A DNA stretch of 27,310 bases from Eubacteriaceae bacterium. Its GTDB lineage: Bacteria > Bacillota > Clostridia > Eubacteriales > Alkalibacteraceae. The stretch spans positions 1 to 27,310 of the forward strand of contig DMAW01000049.1 of the NCBI GenBank assembly GCA_003446375.1, in the 5' to 3' direction. The notes under the pieces are model-generated. The model was given only the letters and a program-made list of their open reading frames with translations. It was not told where the DNA came from and did no database searches. Shown piece after piece: positions 6,673 through 15,389 of this stretch. Each line of letters starts with the position of its first letter. Position 1 is the stretch's first letter. The position numbers and the translations under genes were made by a program.

Positions 6673-7824
6673 ATGATAATAACAAATGTAAATTTAGTAG
6701 ACAGCGACAAAGCTTTAAAAGGAAGCGTAATAATAAAGGATGGAATCATAAAGGAAGTGACTGAAGAAGCCATAGGTTTAGCCGAAGGAGTAATAGACGG
6801 AAAGGGCATGACCCTTATGCCTGCATTTATAGACATGCATGCTCATCTAAGGGAACCGGGATATGAATACAAAGAAGATCTTCGGACTGGCATGAGCGCC
6901 GCTCTAAAAGGCGGGTTTGTACATTTATGTGCTATGGCCAATACAAATCCCGTGATGGACGATGAACAAAAGATATCAAAAATAATGCAAAGATCCGAAA
7001 AGCTTAATCTTTGCGATCTTACGCAGGTAAGTGCCGTAACAAAAGACTTTGAGGATGATAATGCTTCATTTGTAGATTTTGAAAAAATTAGGCCGCTCAC
7101 CAAGATGTTTTCAAATGACGGAAAGAACATGGGAGATGAAGAGGCGATCAAGAAGGCCTTGGCTAAATCTGAGGAGCTGGATTTCATACTTTCCTGCCAC
7201 TGTGAGCCTGAGACTGAAATGGTAGAAAAATATATTGAGGCTGCAAAGGAAACAGGGGGTAATTTGCATATATGCCATATAAGTTTAAAATCTACACTGG
7301 ACGCAATAGCTAAGGCCAAAAATGATGGTATAACAATAACCTGCGAGGTTACTCCGCACCACGTCTTTGATTATGGCTTAGACTATAAGGTAGCGCCACC
7401 ATTTGCTGCCAAAGAAGATGTAGAGGCGCTATTAGACGGAGTAAAAGCCGGCTTGATTGATGTTTGCGCAACTGATCATGCGCCTCACAGCTTCGAGGAC
7501 AAGGAAAAAGGAATGCCGGGAATATCAAATATAGAATATGCATTTTCAGCTTACTATGGGATTTTTAATAAAAAGGGCATAGGGCTGTCAAGGTTAAGTC
7601 AGATGCTAAGCAATAAGCCTGCAAAGATGCTGGGGCTTAATATGGGTAAAATCGATCCCGGCATGGAAGCCAACCTGGTGCTGGTGGACTTAGAAGAAGA
7701 ATACGAAATCGATCCGGCAAGATTTTTGTCAAAGGGGAGAAATACTCCATTTGCAGGACGAAAGGTAAAGGGCAAAATCCTTATGACTATGAAAAGGGGA
7801 GAAATCAAGTATGATAATAGATAA
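6673..7824 (+). CDS. pyrC: Dihydroorotase, class I type
   Basis: Cyclises carbamoyl aspartate to dihydroorotate. Metal ligands of the amidohydrolase family can be followed: His56 and His58 in DMHAHLREPG, His176 (SCHCEPE), His202 (ICHIS) and Asp268 (CATDHAPH). Asp149 in FSNDGKN sits where class I enzymes use Asp as bridging ligand in place of a carboxylated lysine. At 383 residues it is shorter than the roughly 425 residues of typical class I enzymes, but no motif is missing. The start has AGGAGG that overlaps the pyrI stop. Its 3' end overlaps pyrF by 14 bases. Allantoinase or hydantoinase functions are unlikely given the operon. Confidence 0.95.
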   Translation: MIITNVNLVDSDKALKGSVIIKDGIIKEVTEEAIGLAEGVIDGKGMTLMPAFIDMHAHLREPGYEYKEDLRTGMSAALKGGFVHLCAMANTNPVMDDEQKISKIMQRSEKLNLCDLTQVSAVTKDFEDDNASFVDFEKIRPLTKMFSNDGKNMGDEEAIKKALAKSEELDFILSCHCEPETEMVEKYIEAAKETGGNLHICHISLKSTLDAIAKAKNDGITITCEVTPHHVFDYGLDYKVAPPFAAKEDVEALLDGVKAGLIDVCATDHAPHSFEDKEKGMPGISNIEYAFSAYYGIFNKKGIGLSRLSQMLSNKPAKMLGLNMGKIDPGMEANLVLVDLEEEYEIDPARFLSKGRNTPFAGRKVKGKILMTMKRGEIKYDNR

Positions 7825-8665
7825 ACTTTATAATCAAGCGAAGAGAAAAAGCCCGGTTTGCCTGGGCCTTGATACAGATGAAAGCTATTTGCCAAAGTGC
7901 ATAAGCGATCTTGACGAAAGGATTGCAGATAAGATATTTAAGTTTAACAAAGACATAATAGATCATACAAAAGATATTGTATCCTGCTACAAGGTTCAGA
8001 TAGCATACTACGAAGCTCTCGGACTCGAAGGGATGATTGCTTACGCAAAGACCATGGATTATATAAGAAAAAGCGAATCTATTTCTATCGGAGACATAAA
8101 AAGAGGTGACATCGCTGCGACGGGAGAGAAGTACGCCACGGGACATTTTCAAGGAGACTTTGAAGCGGATATAATTACAGTGAATGGATATATGGGAGAA
8201 GATGCCATATCGCCATTTTATCCGTATCTTAAAGAAAAAAACAAGGGACTTTTCGTGCTGTTGAGGACTTCAAACAAAAGCGCGGTGGATCTTCAGGATG
8301 TAGAGGCGGGCAAAAGAAAAGTATATCTTCATATGGGAGACCTTATAAAAAAATGGGGAGAAGAATTTATAGGAGAAAGCGGATTTAGCTCCATAGGATC
8401 GGTCGTGGGATTAACCTATCCGGAAGAGTTCTATATGCTGTCAAAAACATATCCGAACATGTTTTTTCTAGTGCCTGGATACGGCGCTCAAGGTGGCACT
8501 GGAGAAGATCTGTCAAAAGTATTGAAGGAAAGCGCCTGTGCGGTAGTCAACTCTTCTAGAGGGCTTATAACTGCCCACAAGAACAAGACGGAAGATACGG
8601 ATTATGCACAGCATATCAGAAACGCCACTTTGGCAATGAAGGAGGATATAACCCGTTGGCTGTAA
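7811..8665 (+). CDS. pyrF: Orotidine 5'-phosphate decarboxylase, type 2 subfamily
   Basis: Decarboxylates OMP to UMP, the last step of the pathway. The 284-residue protein has the long form of the type 2 subfamily. The catalytic D-x-K-x-x-D array is Asp95, Lys97 and Asp100 in GDIKRGDIAAT, with the substrate-binding opening CLGLDTD (usually GLDPD) and Lys61 in YKVQIAYYEALG. VPGYGAQGG and VVNSSRG form the C-terminal phosphate-binding loops. The ATG overlaps pyrC by 14 bases, and GGGGAG lies about nine bases upstream. Its end overlaps the TTG start of pyrK, so pyrC, pyrF and pyrK form a chain of coupled genes. Confidence 0.95.
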   Translation: MIIDKLYNQAKRKSPVCLGLDTDESYLPKCISDLDERIADKIFKFNKDIIDHTKDIVSCYKVQIAYYEALGLEGMIAYAKTMDYIRKSESISIGDIKRGDIAATGEKYATGHFQGDFEADIITVNGYMGEDAISPFYPYLKEKNKGLFVLLRTSNKSAVDLQDVEAGKRKVYLHMGDLIKKWGEEFIGESGFSSIGSVVGLTYPEEFYMLSKTYPNMFFLVPGYGAQGGTGEDLSKVLKESACAVVNSSRGLITAHKNKTEDTDYAQHIRNATLAMKEDITRWL

Positions 8666-9363
8666 TTATCGAAAATAAAAACCTGGGAGACGGAATGTTT
8701 CTCATGAAAACGGATTGTACAAAAAAATCAACCCCTGGACAGTTCTACATGGTCAGGGGATGGGACAGATACCCTCTTCTTTCAAGGCCCATAAGCATTT
8801 TTGACTGGGACGGCATGACGACGAGCTTCTTGTACAGAGTCGTAGGAGAAGGAACTGAGATCTTGTCGAAAATGACAAAGGGCATGGAGGTAACGCTTCA
8901 CGGCCCATACGGAAATGGATTCCCGGATATCTTAGAAGATACCGTCACGTTGATAGGTGGGGGAATAGGAACTGCCCCGCTTTATCATACTGCAAAGGAA
9001 CTCAGAAAAAGGGATCCAAAGAAAAACATCAAGCTTTATCTGGGTTTTGAAAATAAAAGCGACGCGGCAAAAGCATTTGAAGAGCTAGATGCCCAGGTCA
9101 TAGTGCGCTGCGGCGGATATATAACAGATCACGTGGACTACGAAAACGCGGGAACCATACTTACCTGCGGTCCGGAGATAATGATGAAGACGGCATATGA
9201 AAGATCAAAGCCTTACGAGTCAAAGGTATACGTATCTATGGAAAAGAGAATGGCATGCGGCGTTGGAGCGTGTTTGGGGTGCACATGCAAGACTGAAGGC
9301 GGAAACAAGAGGACCTGTAAGGAAGGCCCTGTATTTGAGGGAGGTGAAGTATTCTTTGAGTAG
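8656..9363 (+). CDS. pyrK: Dihydroorotate dehydrogenase B, electron-transfer subunit
   Basis: Carries electrons from PyrD to NAD+ through FAD and a [2Fe-2S] cluster. The FAD-binding motif RPISIFDWD is at residues 44-52, the NAD-binding GGGIGTAPLY near 101, and the cluster ligands are Cys201, Cys206, Cys209 and Cys221. The length of 235 residues is slightly short for the family. The start is a TTG at 8656, ten bases after GGAGG, overlapping the pyrF stop by 10 bases; no ATG or GTG is placed as well. It ends eight bases after the pyrD start, as is usual for the PyrK-PyrD pair. Sulfide dehydrogenase subunits share this fold, but the context settles the call. Confidence 0.95.
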   Translation: MAVIIENKNLGDGMFLMKTDCTKKSTPGQFYMVRGWDRYPLLSRPISIFDWDGMTTSFLYRVVGEGTEILSKMTKGMEVTLHGPYGNGFPDILEDTVTLIGGGIGTAPLYHTAKELRKRDPKKNIKLYLGFENKSDAAKAFEELDAQVIVRCGGYITDHVDYENAGTILTCGPEIMMKTAYERSKPYESKVYVSMEKRMACGVGACLGCTCKTEGGNKRTCKEGPVFEGGEVFFE

Positions 9364-10258
9364 GCTCGTTACGAAACTGGTTGGTTATGAAATGAAAAAT
9401 CCGGTGATAGCTGCATCGGGAACATACGGATACGGAGAAGACTATAAAGGCTACTATGAACCTGATGTTTTAGGGGGGATATCCTCAAAGGGGCTCACCT
9501 TAAATCCAAAACAGGGAAACGAAGGGATAAGGCTTTGGGAGACTCCAAGCGGTCTTTTAAACAGCATCGGACTTGAAAATCCTGGAGTAAAGGCTTTTGC
9601 GCAAGGCAGCATTTCGAAGATGAAAAAAATAAATTCCATGTTGATAGTAAATTTAGGTGGAGACAACTTAGAAGAATATCTGGAAGGGGCGAGCATTCTT
9701 AATGACTGGGATATTGACCTTATAGAACTTAACATATCATGTCCAAACGTAAAAGCTGGCGGCATGGCATTTGGGATGCAGTGCGAAAGCGCGGGACTTA
9801 TTACCCGGGAAATAAAAAAAATAAGCAGGCATCCTGTTATGGTAAAGCTTTCGCCAAATGCTCCAAGTATATCAGATATTGCGATTTCATGCGAGGAAAA
9901 CGGAGCGGATGCGGTGTCTTTGGTAAATACCTTTCAAGGCATGGCGATAGACATCAGAAACAAAAGAGCAGTTTTCAATAATGTGTATGCAGGACTTTCA
10001 GGACCTGCAATAAAGCCTATAGCGCTGCGGATGGTACATCAGACTGCAAAGGCCGTGTCCATACCGGTAGTTGGACTTGGAGGCATAAGCACCTGGCAGG
10101 ATGCGGTGGAATTTATAATGGCAGGAGCTACGGCCATTCAGATAGGCACCGGAAATTTCCCCAATCCGAATCTAGGCAAAGAGATAGCAGAAGGCCTTGA
10201 GAAATACTGCGAGGATAACGGGTTTAAAAACATTTCAGAGATAAGAGGAATCATATAA
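9356..10258 (+). CDS. pyrD: Dihydroorotate dehydrogenase B, catalytic subunit (class 1B)
   Basis: Oxidises dihydroorotate to orotate with FMN, in complex with PyrK. The protein is 300 residues with the TTG start at 9356, which has GGGAGG ten bases upstream and gives the expected opening (SRLVTKLVGYEMKNPVIAASGTYG). The catalytic residue of class 1B enzymes is Cys129 in LNISCPNVKAGG. GGISTWQDAVEFIMAGA and QIGTG bind FMN phosphate. The frame is open for another 159 bases upstream, but that part lies inside pyrK and does not resemble PyrD. NAD-linked oxidation fits a strict or facultative anaerobe. Confidence 0.96.
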   Translation: MSRLVTKLVGYEMKNPVIAASGTYGYGEDYKGYYEPDVLGGISSKGLTLNPKQGNEGIRLWETPSGLLNSIGLENPGVKAFAQGSISKMKKINSMLIVNLGGDNLEEYLEGASILNDWDIDLIELNISCPNVKAGGMAFGMQCESAGLITREIKKISRHPVMVKLSPNAPSISDIAISCEENGADAVSLVNTFQGMAIDIRNKRAVFNNVYAGLSGPAIKPIALRMVHQTAKAVSIPVVGLGGISTWQDAVEFIMAGATAIQIGTGNFPNPNLGKEIAEGLEKYCEDNGFKNISEIRGII

Positions 10259-10295
10259 ATAAAGGCCATAACATATAATTCAGGAGGTATAGCGA

Positions 10296-10868
10296 ATGGA
10301 AAATCAGGTAATAGAGATATTAAAGGAAACAGAAGCATTTTTGGAGGGGCACTTTCTCTTGTCATCGGGAAAGCACAGCAAAGGGTACGTTCAGTGTGCA
10401 AAGGTGTTAAGATTTCCGGATAAGGCAGCCAAAGTCCTTGAGCCTGTAGTTAATAAGATAAAAGACCTTGGAATAGAAAAAGTGGTAGGCCCGGCAATGG
10501 GCGGAGTAATAGTATCTTATGAACTAGGAAGACAGCTTGGAAAAGAAGCGGTATTTACCGAGAGAAAAGACGGAATGATGGAGCTTAGAAGAGGGTTTGA
10601 AATTAAAAAAGGTGAAAAAGTCATAATTGCAGAAGATGTGGTGACTACAGGAAAATCCACCATAGAGACAAAAGAAGTATTAGAGGCTCTTGGAGCTGTT
10701 GTGTTGGGAGTCGCATGCATAGCAGACAGAAGACCTGAAGGGGTAGAAGTCGGTATGCCTGTATACAGCGCCGTGAAGCTTAACATAGAAACATTTGATG
10801 CTGAAGAATGTCCGGCCTGTAAGGCTGGAGAGCCTGTAGTCAAGCCTGGCAGCAGGGGAAACATGTAA
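10296..10868 (+). CDS. pyrE: Orotate phosphoribosyltransferase
   Basis: Joins orotate and PRPP to make OMP. The 190-residue protein has the PRPP-binding motif VIIAEDVVTTGKS near residues 108-120, the catalytic loop ERKDGMMELRRG and the phosphate loop GPAMGGV. A C-terminal CPACKAG stretch is common in this subgroup. The ATG has AGGAGG eight bases upstream. A 37-base gap separates it from pyrD, the largest gap in the operon. The last codons lead directly into the ribosome site of carA. Confidence 0.96.
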   Translation: MENQVIEILKETEAFLEGHFLLSSGKHSKGYVQCAKVLRFPDKAAKVLEPVVNKIKDLGIEKVVGPAMGGVIVSYELGRQLGKEAVFTERKDGMMELRRGFEIKKGEKVIIAEDVVTTGKSTIETKEVLEALGAVVLGVACIADRRPEGVEVGMPVYSAVKLNIETFDAEECPACKAGEPVVKPGSRGNM

Positions 10869-10880
10869 TTGGAGGGTAAA

Positions 10881-11948
10881 ATGAGAGCATATTTGCAATT
10901 AGAAAACGGCATGATATTTGAAGGCACGGCTTTTGGAAAGATTCAGGAGATTTCTGGCGAGGTCGTCTTCAATACAGGGATGACTGGCTATCAAGAGCTT
11001 ATGACAGACCCATCATATTACGGTCAGATCGTTACCATGACCTATCCACTGATCGGCAACTACGGAATCAACTTGGAAGACTTCGAATCAGACGGCCCTA
11101 AAATCAGGGCTCTTATAGTGAGAGAAAGAGCGAAAAGCCCCAGCAACTTCAGGTGCGAGATGGACCTAGACAGCTACCTTAAGTACAGCGGAGTGACGGG
11201 TCTTGAAGGTATAGACACCAGGGCACTGACAAAGACGATTAGGGAAAAAGGGACCATGAAGGGGGTAATAACCACCAGGATGCTCACAGCTACAGAGCTT
11301 AAGAGAAAACTTGCTTCTTACGACAACTCAAAAGCAGTGTACAATGTAAGCACAAAGGAAAGCTATACTGTAGAAGGCACAGGAAAGCACGTTGCCGTGA
11401 TGGATTTTGGAATCAAGAACAATATAATCGAATCTTTCAAGGAAAAAAATTGCAAGGTAACAGTTTTTCCTGCAACTGCAAGCTGGCAAGAGGTTTTAGA
11501 GGTAAATCCGGATGGCGTGTTTTTGTCTAATGGTCCTGGAGATCCCAAGGATTATGGCGATATTGTAGAAAACGTAAAGATCCTTATCGACAAAAAGCCT
11601 ACTATAGGAATTTGTCTCGGGCATCAGCTAATTGCCCTTGCCCTTGGAGGAGAGACTCAGAAGCTGAAATTCGGACACAGGGGATGCAACCATCCCGTAA
11701 AAGACATCAAACAGGACAAGGTATATATAACAAGCCAAAATCACGGTTATGTGGTTACCAAGGTGCCTGATAGCATGGAGGTAACCCATGTGAGCATGAA
11801 CGATGATAGCATAGAGGGGCTTAGACACAAGGAAAAGCCGGTGATGAGCGTTCAATTTCATCCGGAAGCTTCCCCGGGGCCATCGGATTCTGATTATATA
11901 TTTGAACATTTCATAGAAGTATTGGAGGAGGTGGGTCAAGGTGCCTAA
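10881..11948 (+). CDS. carA: Carbamoyl-phosphate synthase small (glutaminase) subunit
   Basis: Hydrolyses glutamine and channels ammonia to CarB. The 355-residue protein has the N-terminal CarA domain (FNTGMTGYQE near residue 30) and a C-terminal class I glutamine amidotransferase with Cys245 in GICLGHQL, and His327 and Glu329 in FHPEASPGP. The ATG at 10881 follows GGAGGG; the in-frame TTG at 10869 lies at the edge of that ribosome site and is rejected. The stop overlaps the carB start by 8 bases. Its place in the pyr operon suggests that this is the pyrimidine-regulated synthase. Confidence 0.96.
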   Translation: MRAYLQLENGMIFEGTAFGKIQEISGEVVFNTGMTGYQELMTDPSYYGQIVTMTYPLIGNYGINLEDFESDGPKIRALIVRERAKSPSNFRCEMDLDSYLKYSGVTGLEGIDTRALTKTIREKGTMKGVITTRMLTATELKRKLASYDNSKAVYNVSTKESYTVEGTGKHVAVMDFGIKNNIIESFKEKNCKVTVFPATASWQEVLEVNPDGVFLSNGPGDPKDYGDIVENVKILIDKKPTIGICLGHQLIALALGGETQKLKFGHRGCNHPVKDIKQDKVYITSQNHGYVVTKVPDSMEVTHVSMNDDSIEGLRHKEKPVMSVQFHPEASPGPSDSDYIFEHFIEVLEEVGQGA

Positions 11949-14900
11949 AAGAGAAGATGTAAAAAAAGTATTGGTCATAGGTTCGGGACCCATTGTAATC
12001 GGGCAGGCGGCAGAGTTTGATTATTCCGGAGCTCAGGCGTGTCAAAGCTTAAAAGAAGAAGGGGTAGAGGTAGTACTGATAAACTCGAATCCTGCGACGA
12101 TAATGACAGATAGAGAAGTTGCGGACAAGGTATATATCGAGCCCATAACCTTGGAATACGTCGAAAAGATAATAGCAAGAGAGCGACCTGACAGCCTTTT
12201 GGCAGGAATGGGCGGGCAGACGGGACTTAATATGGCAATTGAGCTATTCGATAAAAAAATCCTGGAAAAATACGACGTAAAAGTAATAGGAACTTCCATA
12301 GAATCCATCAAAAAAGGCGAGGACAGAGAAGAATTCAGAGCTTTGATGGATGAGATAGAGCAACCGGTAATAGAGAGCAAGACTGTAAACAGCTTGGAAG
12401 AAGCTAAGAGCTATGCAATAAGTATTGGCTATCCTGTAGTAGTAAGGCCGGCTTATACACTTGGTGGAGCAGGTGGAGGAATTGCAGAAACGGAAGAAGA
12501 GCTTGTCTCTATAGCCTCTCGAGGCCTCCAGCTAAGTAGAGTAAGCCAAGTGCTTATCGAAAAGAGCATAAAGGGTTGGAAGGAAATAGAGTATGAGGTG
12601 ATGAGGGATTCCAAGGGAAACTGCATCACAGTGTGTAACATGGAGAACATCGACCCTGTAGGAATACATACGGGAGACAGCATAGTAGTGGCGCCAAGCC
12701 AGACGCTAAGTGACAAGGAGTATCAGATGCTCAGAAAAGCATCTCTAGATATACTCGAAGCAGTAGGAATCGAAGGAGGCTGCAACGTGCAGCTTGCCCT
12801 TGATCCCCATAGCTTCAAATATGCAGTAATCGAGATAAATCCAAGGGTAAGCCGTTCTTCGGCTCTTGCTTCCAAAGCCACAGGATATCCTATCGCTAAG
12901 GTAGCTGCAAAGATAGCTCTTGGGTATGGCTTGGATGAGATAAAAAACGCGGTTACAAAAAAGACGTTCGCTTGCTTTGAGCCAAGCCTTGACTATGTCG
13001 TAATAAAGATACCCAAGTGGCCTTTTGACAAGTTCTATGGTGCTGACAGAAAACTTGGAACGAAGATGATGGCTACGGGAGAAATCATGGCTATCGGAAA
13101 CAACTTTGAAAGCGCATTCTTAAAAGGCTTGAGATCTCTTGAGATCAAAAAGTACGCATTAGACCACAAGGGTGCAAAGGAGCTTACTTTAGCAGAACTT
13201 AAGGAAAAGGTGCTGTATCCAAATGATGAGAGGATGTTCTATCTGGCAGAGATGCTTAGGTGGGGATACGATATGCACAAGCTTTCAAAAGATACGGGCA
13301 TAGACATATTCTTCCTAGACAAGATCAAGTGGATAGTAGATCAAGAGGAAGAGCTTAAAACGATGGATGTAGACCAGCTAACAAAAGAGAAGCTGACGAT
13401 GTTGAAGCAAAAAGGGTTTTCAGACAAGGGCATAGCGGATCTTCTTAAGACTGAGCCTAATCACATATATGAGCTTAGGAGAATGTGGGATATAATAGCT
13501 TCTTATAAAATGGTAGATACTTGTGCAGGAGAATTCGAGGCGCTTACTCCGTATTACTACTCTACTTACGACAAGGAAGACGAAGTGGTATGCAATAGCG
13601 GCAAAAAAGTCATGGTAATAGGCTCCGGCCCTATAAGGATAGGCCAGGGAATAGAGTTTGACTACTGCAGCGTCCACTGCGTTAAGGCTCTTAGAGATAT
13701 GGGAATCGAGACTATAATAGTAAACAACAACCCGGAAACGGTAAGCACCGACTTTAATATTTCAGACAAGCTCTACTTTGAGCCTTTGACGGAAGAGGAT
13801 ACCTACAACATCATTGAAAAGGAAAAACCGGATGGCGTGATATTGCAGTTTGGAGGCCAGACGGCCATAAAGCTGGCTAGATTCTTCAAGGAGATGAACG
13901 TGCCTATACTGGGAACAGATCCTGATTCAATAGACGAATCGGAAGATCGTGAAAAGTTTGAAGATATACTTGAGAAGCTGAATATCGATCGCCCTAAAGG
14001 CAAGGGGGTCTGGAACATGGAAGAAGGCATGAAGTGGTCAAGCCAACTTGGATATCCTGTTTTGGTTAGGCCTTCATACGTTCTTGGAGGACAGGGAATG
14101 GAAATCTGCTACGATGACAGCGAGCTTGAGTTTTACCTCAAGGACGCATTTGAAAAGGACGGGAAAAATCCTGTTTTGATAGACAAGTACATCGAAGGGA
14201 TGGAAATAGAGGTAGACGCCATATGTGATGGAGAGGACATCCTGATTCCCGGCATAATGGAGCATCTCGAGCGAGCAGGGATCCATTCGGGAGATAGCAT
14301 CAGCATTTATCCTCCTGTAAACATAACTGATGCAATAAAGGAAAAGATCCTTGACTACACAAAAAAAATGGCTGTAGCCTTAAGGGTAAAAGGAATGGTA
14401 AACATTCAGTTTATCGAAAACGACGGAGAGCTTTACATAATAGAGGTAAACCCAAGATCCAGCCGTACCGTACCGTACATCAGCAAGGTAACGGGAGTTC
14501 CTGTCATCGATATAGCCACCAAGGTAATGATGGGCGAAAAGCTTAAAGACATGAAATACGGCACTGATGTTTATCCTGAAGCCAAGCTCACGTGCGTGAA
14601 GGTTCCGGTATTTTCGACTGAGAAGCTTCCAAAGGTAGAGGCCAGCCTGGGTCCTGAGATGAGATCCACCGGAGAGGTGTTAGGCGTTGGCGAAAACTTT
14701 AAAGAAGCCCTTTACAAAGGACTGATTGCAGCTGGTGTGGACATGTCTGCAAGAAAGAGGAAGGTCGTAGCAACAGTAAGGCCTAAAGACAAGGAAGAGT
14801 TCATGCCCCTTGCCAAAAAGATGGCGGAAATGGGATATGAATTCTATGCTACTGAAAATACGGCTAAAAGACTAGATGCAATGGGGATAAAGGCTTCAAG

Positions 14901-15156
14901 GATCAATAAGATCGAAGAAGGCTATCCGACTATAATAGACGTAATCAGAGAGCAAGGAATCGACATGGTCTTTAATACTCCTACAAAAGGCAACGACTCG
15001 AAGAGAGATGGATTTGCTATAAGAAGGACTGCGATAGAATCATCAGTAGAGCTTATGACAAACTTAGATAAGGCTGCAGCGATGATAGACATACTCCACG
15101 AGAAGATTTCAGAAAAAAAGACAGATGTATACGAACTTTCAGAATACGGAAAGTAA
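11941..15156 (+). CDS. carB: Carbamoyl-phosphate synthase large subunit
   Basis: Makes carbamoyl phosphate from bicarbonate, ammonia and two ATP. At 1071 residues it is full length, with two homologous halves each opening with a nucleotide-type motif (GSGPIVIGQAAEFDYSGAQA near residue 14; GSGPIRIGQGIEFDYCSVHC near 560) and each holding an ATP-grasp domain (PAYTLGGAGGG; PSYVLGGQGME). The region of about 400-550 is the oligomerisation domain, and the last 140 residues form the MGS-like allosteric domain where UMP or IMP would bind. The start is GTG at 11941 behind GGAGGAGG, overlapping carA. It is the last pyr gene, followed by an intrinsic terminator. Confidence 0.97.
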   Translation: MPKREDVKKVLVIGSGPIVIGQAAEFDYSGAQACQSLKEEGVEVVLINSNPATIMTDREVADKVYIEPITLEYVEKIIARERPDSLLAGMGGQTGLNMAIELFDKKILEKYDVKVIGTSIESIKKGEDREEFRALMDEIEQPVIESKTVNSLEEAKSYAISIGYPVVVRPAYTLGGAGGGIAETEEELVSIASRGLQLSRVSQVLIEKSIKGWKEIEYEVMRDSKGNCITVCNMENIDPVGIHTGDSIVVAPSQTLSDKEYQMLRKASLDILEAVGIEGGCNVQLALDPHSFKYAVIEINPRVSRSSALASKATGYPIAKVAAKIALGYGLDEIKNAVTKKTFACFEPSLDYVVIKIPKWPFDKFYGADRKLGTKMMATGEIMAIGNNFESAFLKGLRSLEIKKYALDHKGAKELTLAELKEKVLYPNDERMFYLAEMLRWGYDMHKLSKDTGIDIFFLDKIKWIVDQEEELKTMDVDQLTKEKLTMLKQKGFSDKGIADLLKTEPNHIYELRRMWDIIASYKMVDTCAGEFEALTPYYYSTYDKEDEVVCNSGKKVMVIGSGPIRIGQGIEFDYCSVHCVKALRDMGIETIIVNNNPETVSTDFNISDKLYFEPLTEEDTYNIIEKEKPDGVILQFGGQTAIKLARFFKEMNVPILGTDPDSIDESEDREKFEDILEKLNIDRPKGKGVWNMEEGMKWSSQLGYPVLVRPSYVLGGQGMEICYDDSELEFYLKDAFEKDGKNPVLIDKYIEGMEIEVDAICDGEDILIPGIMEHLERAGIHSGDSISIYPPVNITDAIKEKILDYTKKMAVALRVKGMVNIQFIENDGELYIIEVNPRSSRTVPYISKVTGVPVIDIATKVMMGEKLKDMKYGTDVYPEAKLTCVKVPVFSTEKLPKVEASLGPEMRSTGEVLGVGENFKEALYKGLIAAGVDMSARKRKVVATVRPKDKEEFMPLAKKMAEMGYEFYATENTAKRLDAMGIKASRINKIEEGYPTIIDVIREQGIDMVFNTPTKGNDSKRDGFAIRRTAIESSVELMTNLDKAAAMIDILHEKISEKKTDVYELSEYGK

Positions 15157-15170
15157 AAGATGTTATGTAG

Positions 15171-15201
15171 ACCAAAGTCTATATCAGGCTTTGGTTTTTT
15201 T
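15171..15201 (+). terminator. Intrinsic terminator of the pyr operon
   Basis: ACCAAAGTCT (15171-15180) pairs with AGGCTTTGGT (15186-15195) over 10 bp with one G-U, around a five-base loop, and is followed by a T-run to 15201. It starts 14 bases after the carB stop. Confidence 0.9.
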
Positions 15202-15271
15202 ATTGAATCTAGCAGACGGTTTAACATCGAATAAAAACAACTAAATTTAAATACGGGTAATAAATTATAAA

Positions 15272-15281
15272 TCACCGGTGA
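15272..15281 (+). promoter_or_regulatory. 10-bp perfect palindrome TCACCGGTGA upstream of the RuBisCO-like gene
   Basis: TCACCGGTGA is self-complementary and GC-rich inside an A+T-rich intergenic stretch. Its half TCACCGG also begins the stem at 820. It lies about 26 bases upstream of the nearest TTGAA repeat and could be a regulator site. Function is inferred only from its position. Confidence 0.35.
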
Positions 15282-15297
15282 GATATATTTTAGCCTA

Positions 15298-15344
15298 TTG
15301 AAAATATATTCAATATTGAAAATACTTTATAAGAGAGCTAAGAT
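15298..15344 (+). promoter_or_regulatory. Candidate promoter and operator of the RuBisCO-like gene
   Basis: TTGAAA (15316-15321) and TAAGAT (15339-15344) are 17 bases apart and could be a weak sigma-A promoter. The -35 overlaps a perfect 12-bp palindrome TTCAATATTGAA (15309-15320), and a further TTGAA at 15298-15302 pairs with TTCAA across six bases. This gives three alternating half-sites on the -35, the layout of a repressor site. The palindrome is certain; promoter use is inferred. Confidence 0.4.
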
Positions 15345-15389
15345 AAAAATGTAGATGTGTAGTCAAACCATTAACTGGGAGGGAAAAGT

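Noticed and set aside
6843..7319. 158-codon - strand open frame opposite pyrC
   Set aside because: It is antisense to conserved pyrC codons, Ser/Phe-rich as expected for a shadow, and has no ribosome site.
9739..9981. 80-codon + strand open frame inside pyrD
   Set aside because: It lies wholly within pyrD in another frame and its product is a Lys/Arg/Gly-rich shadow without family resemblance.
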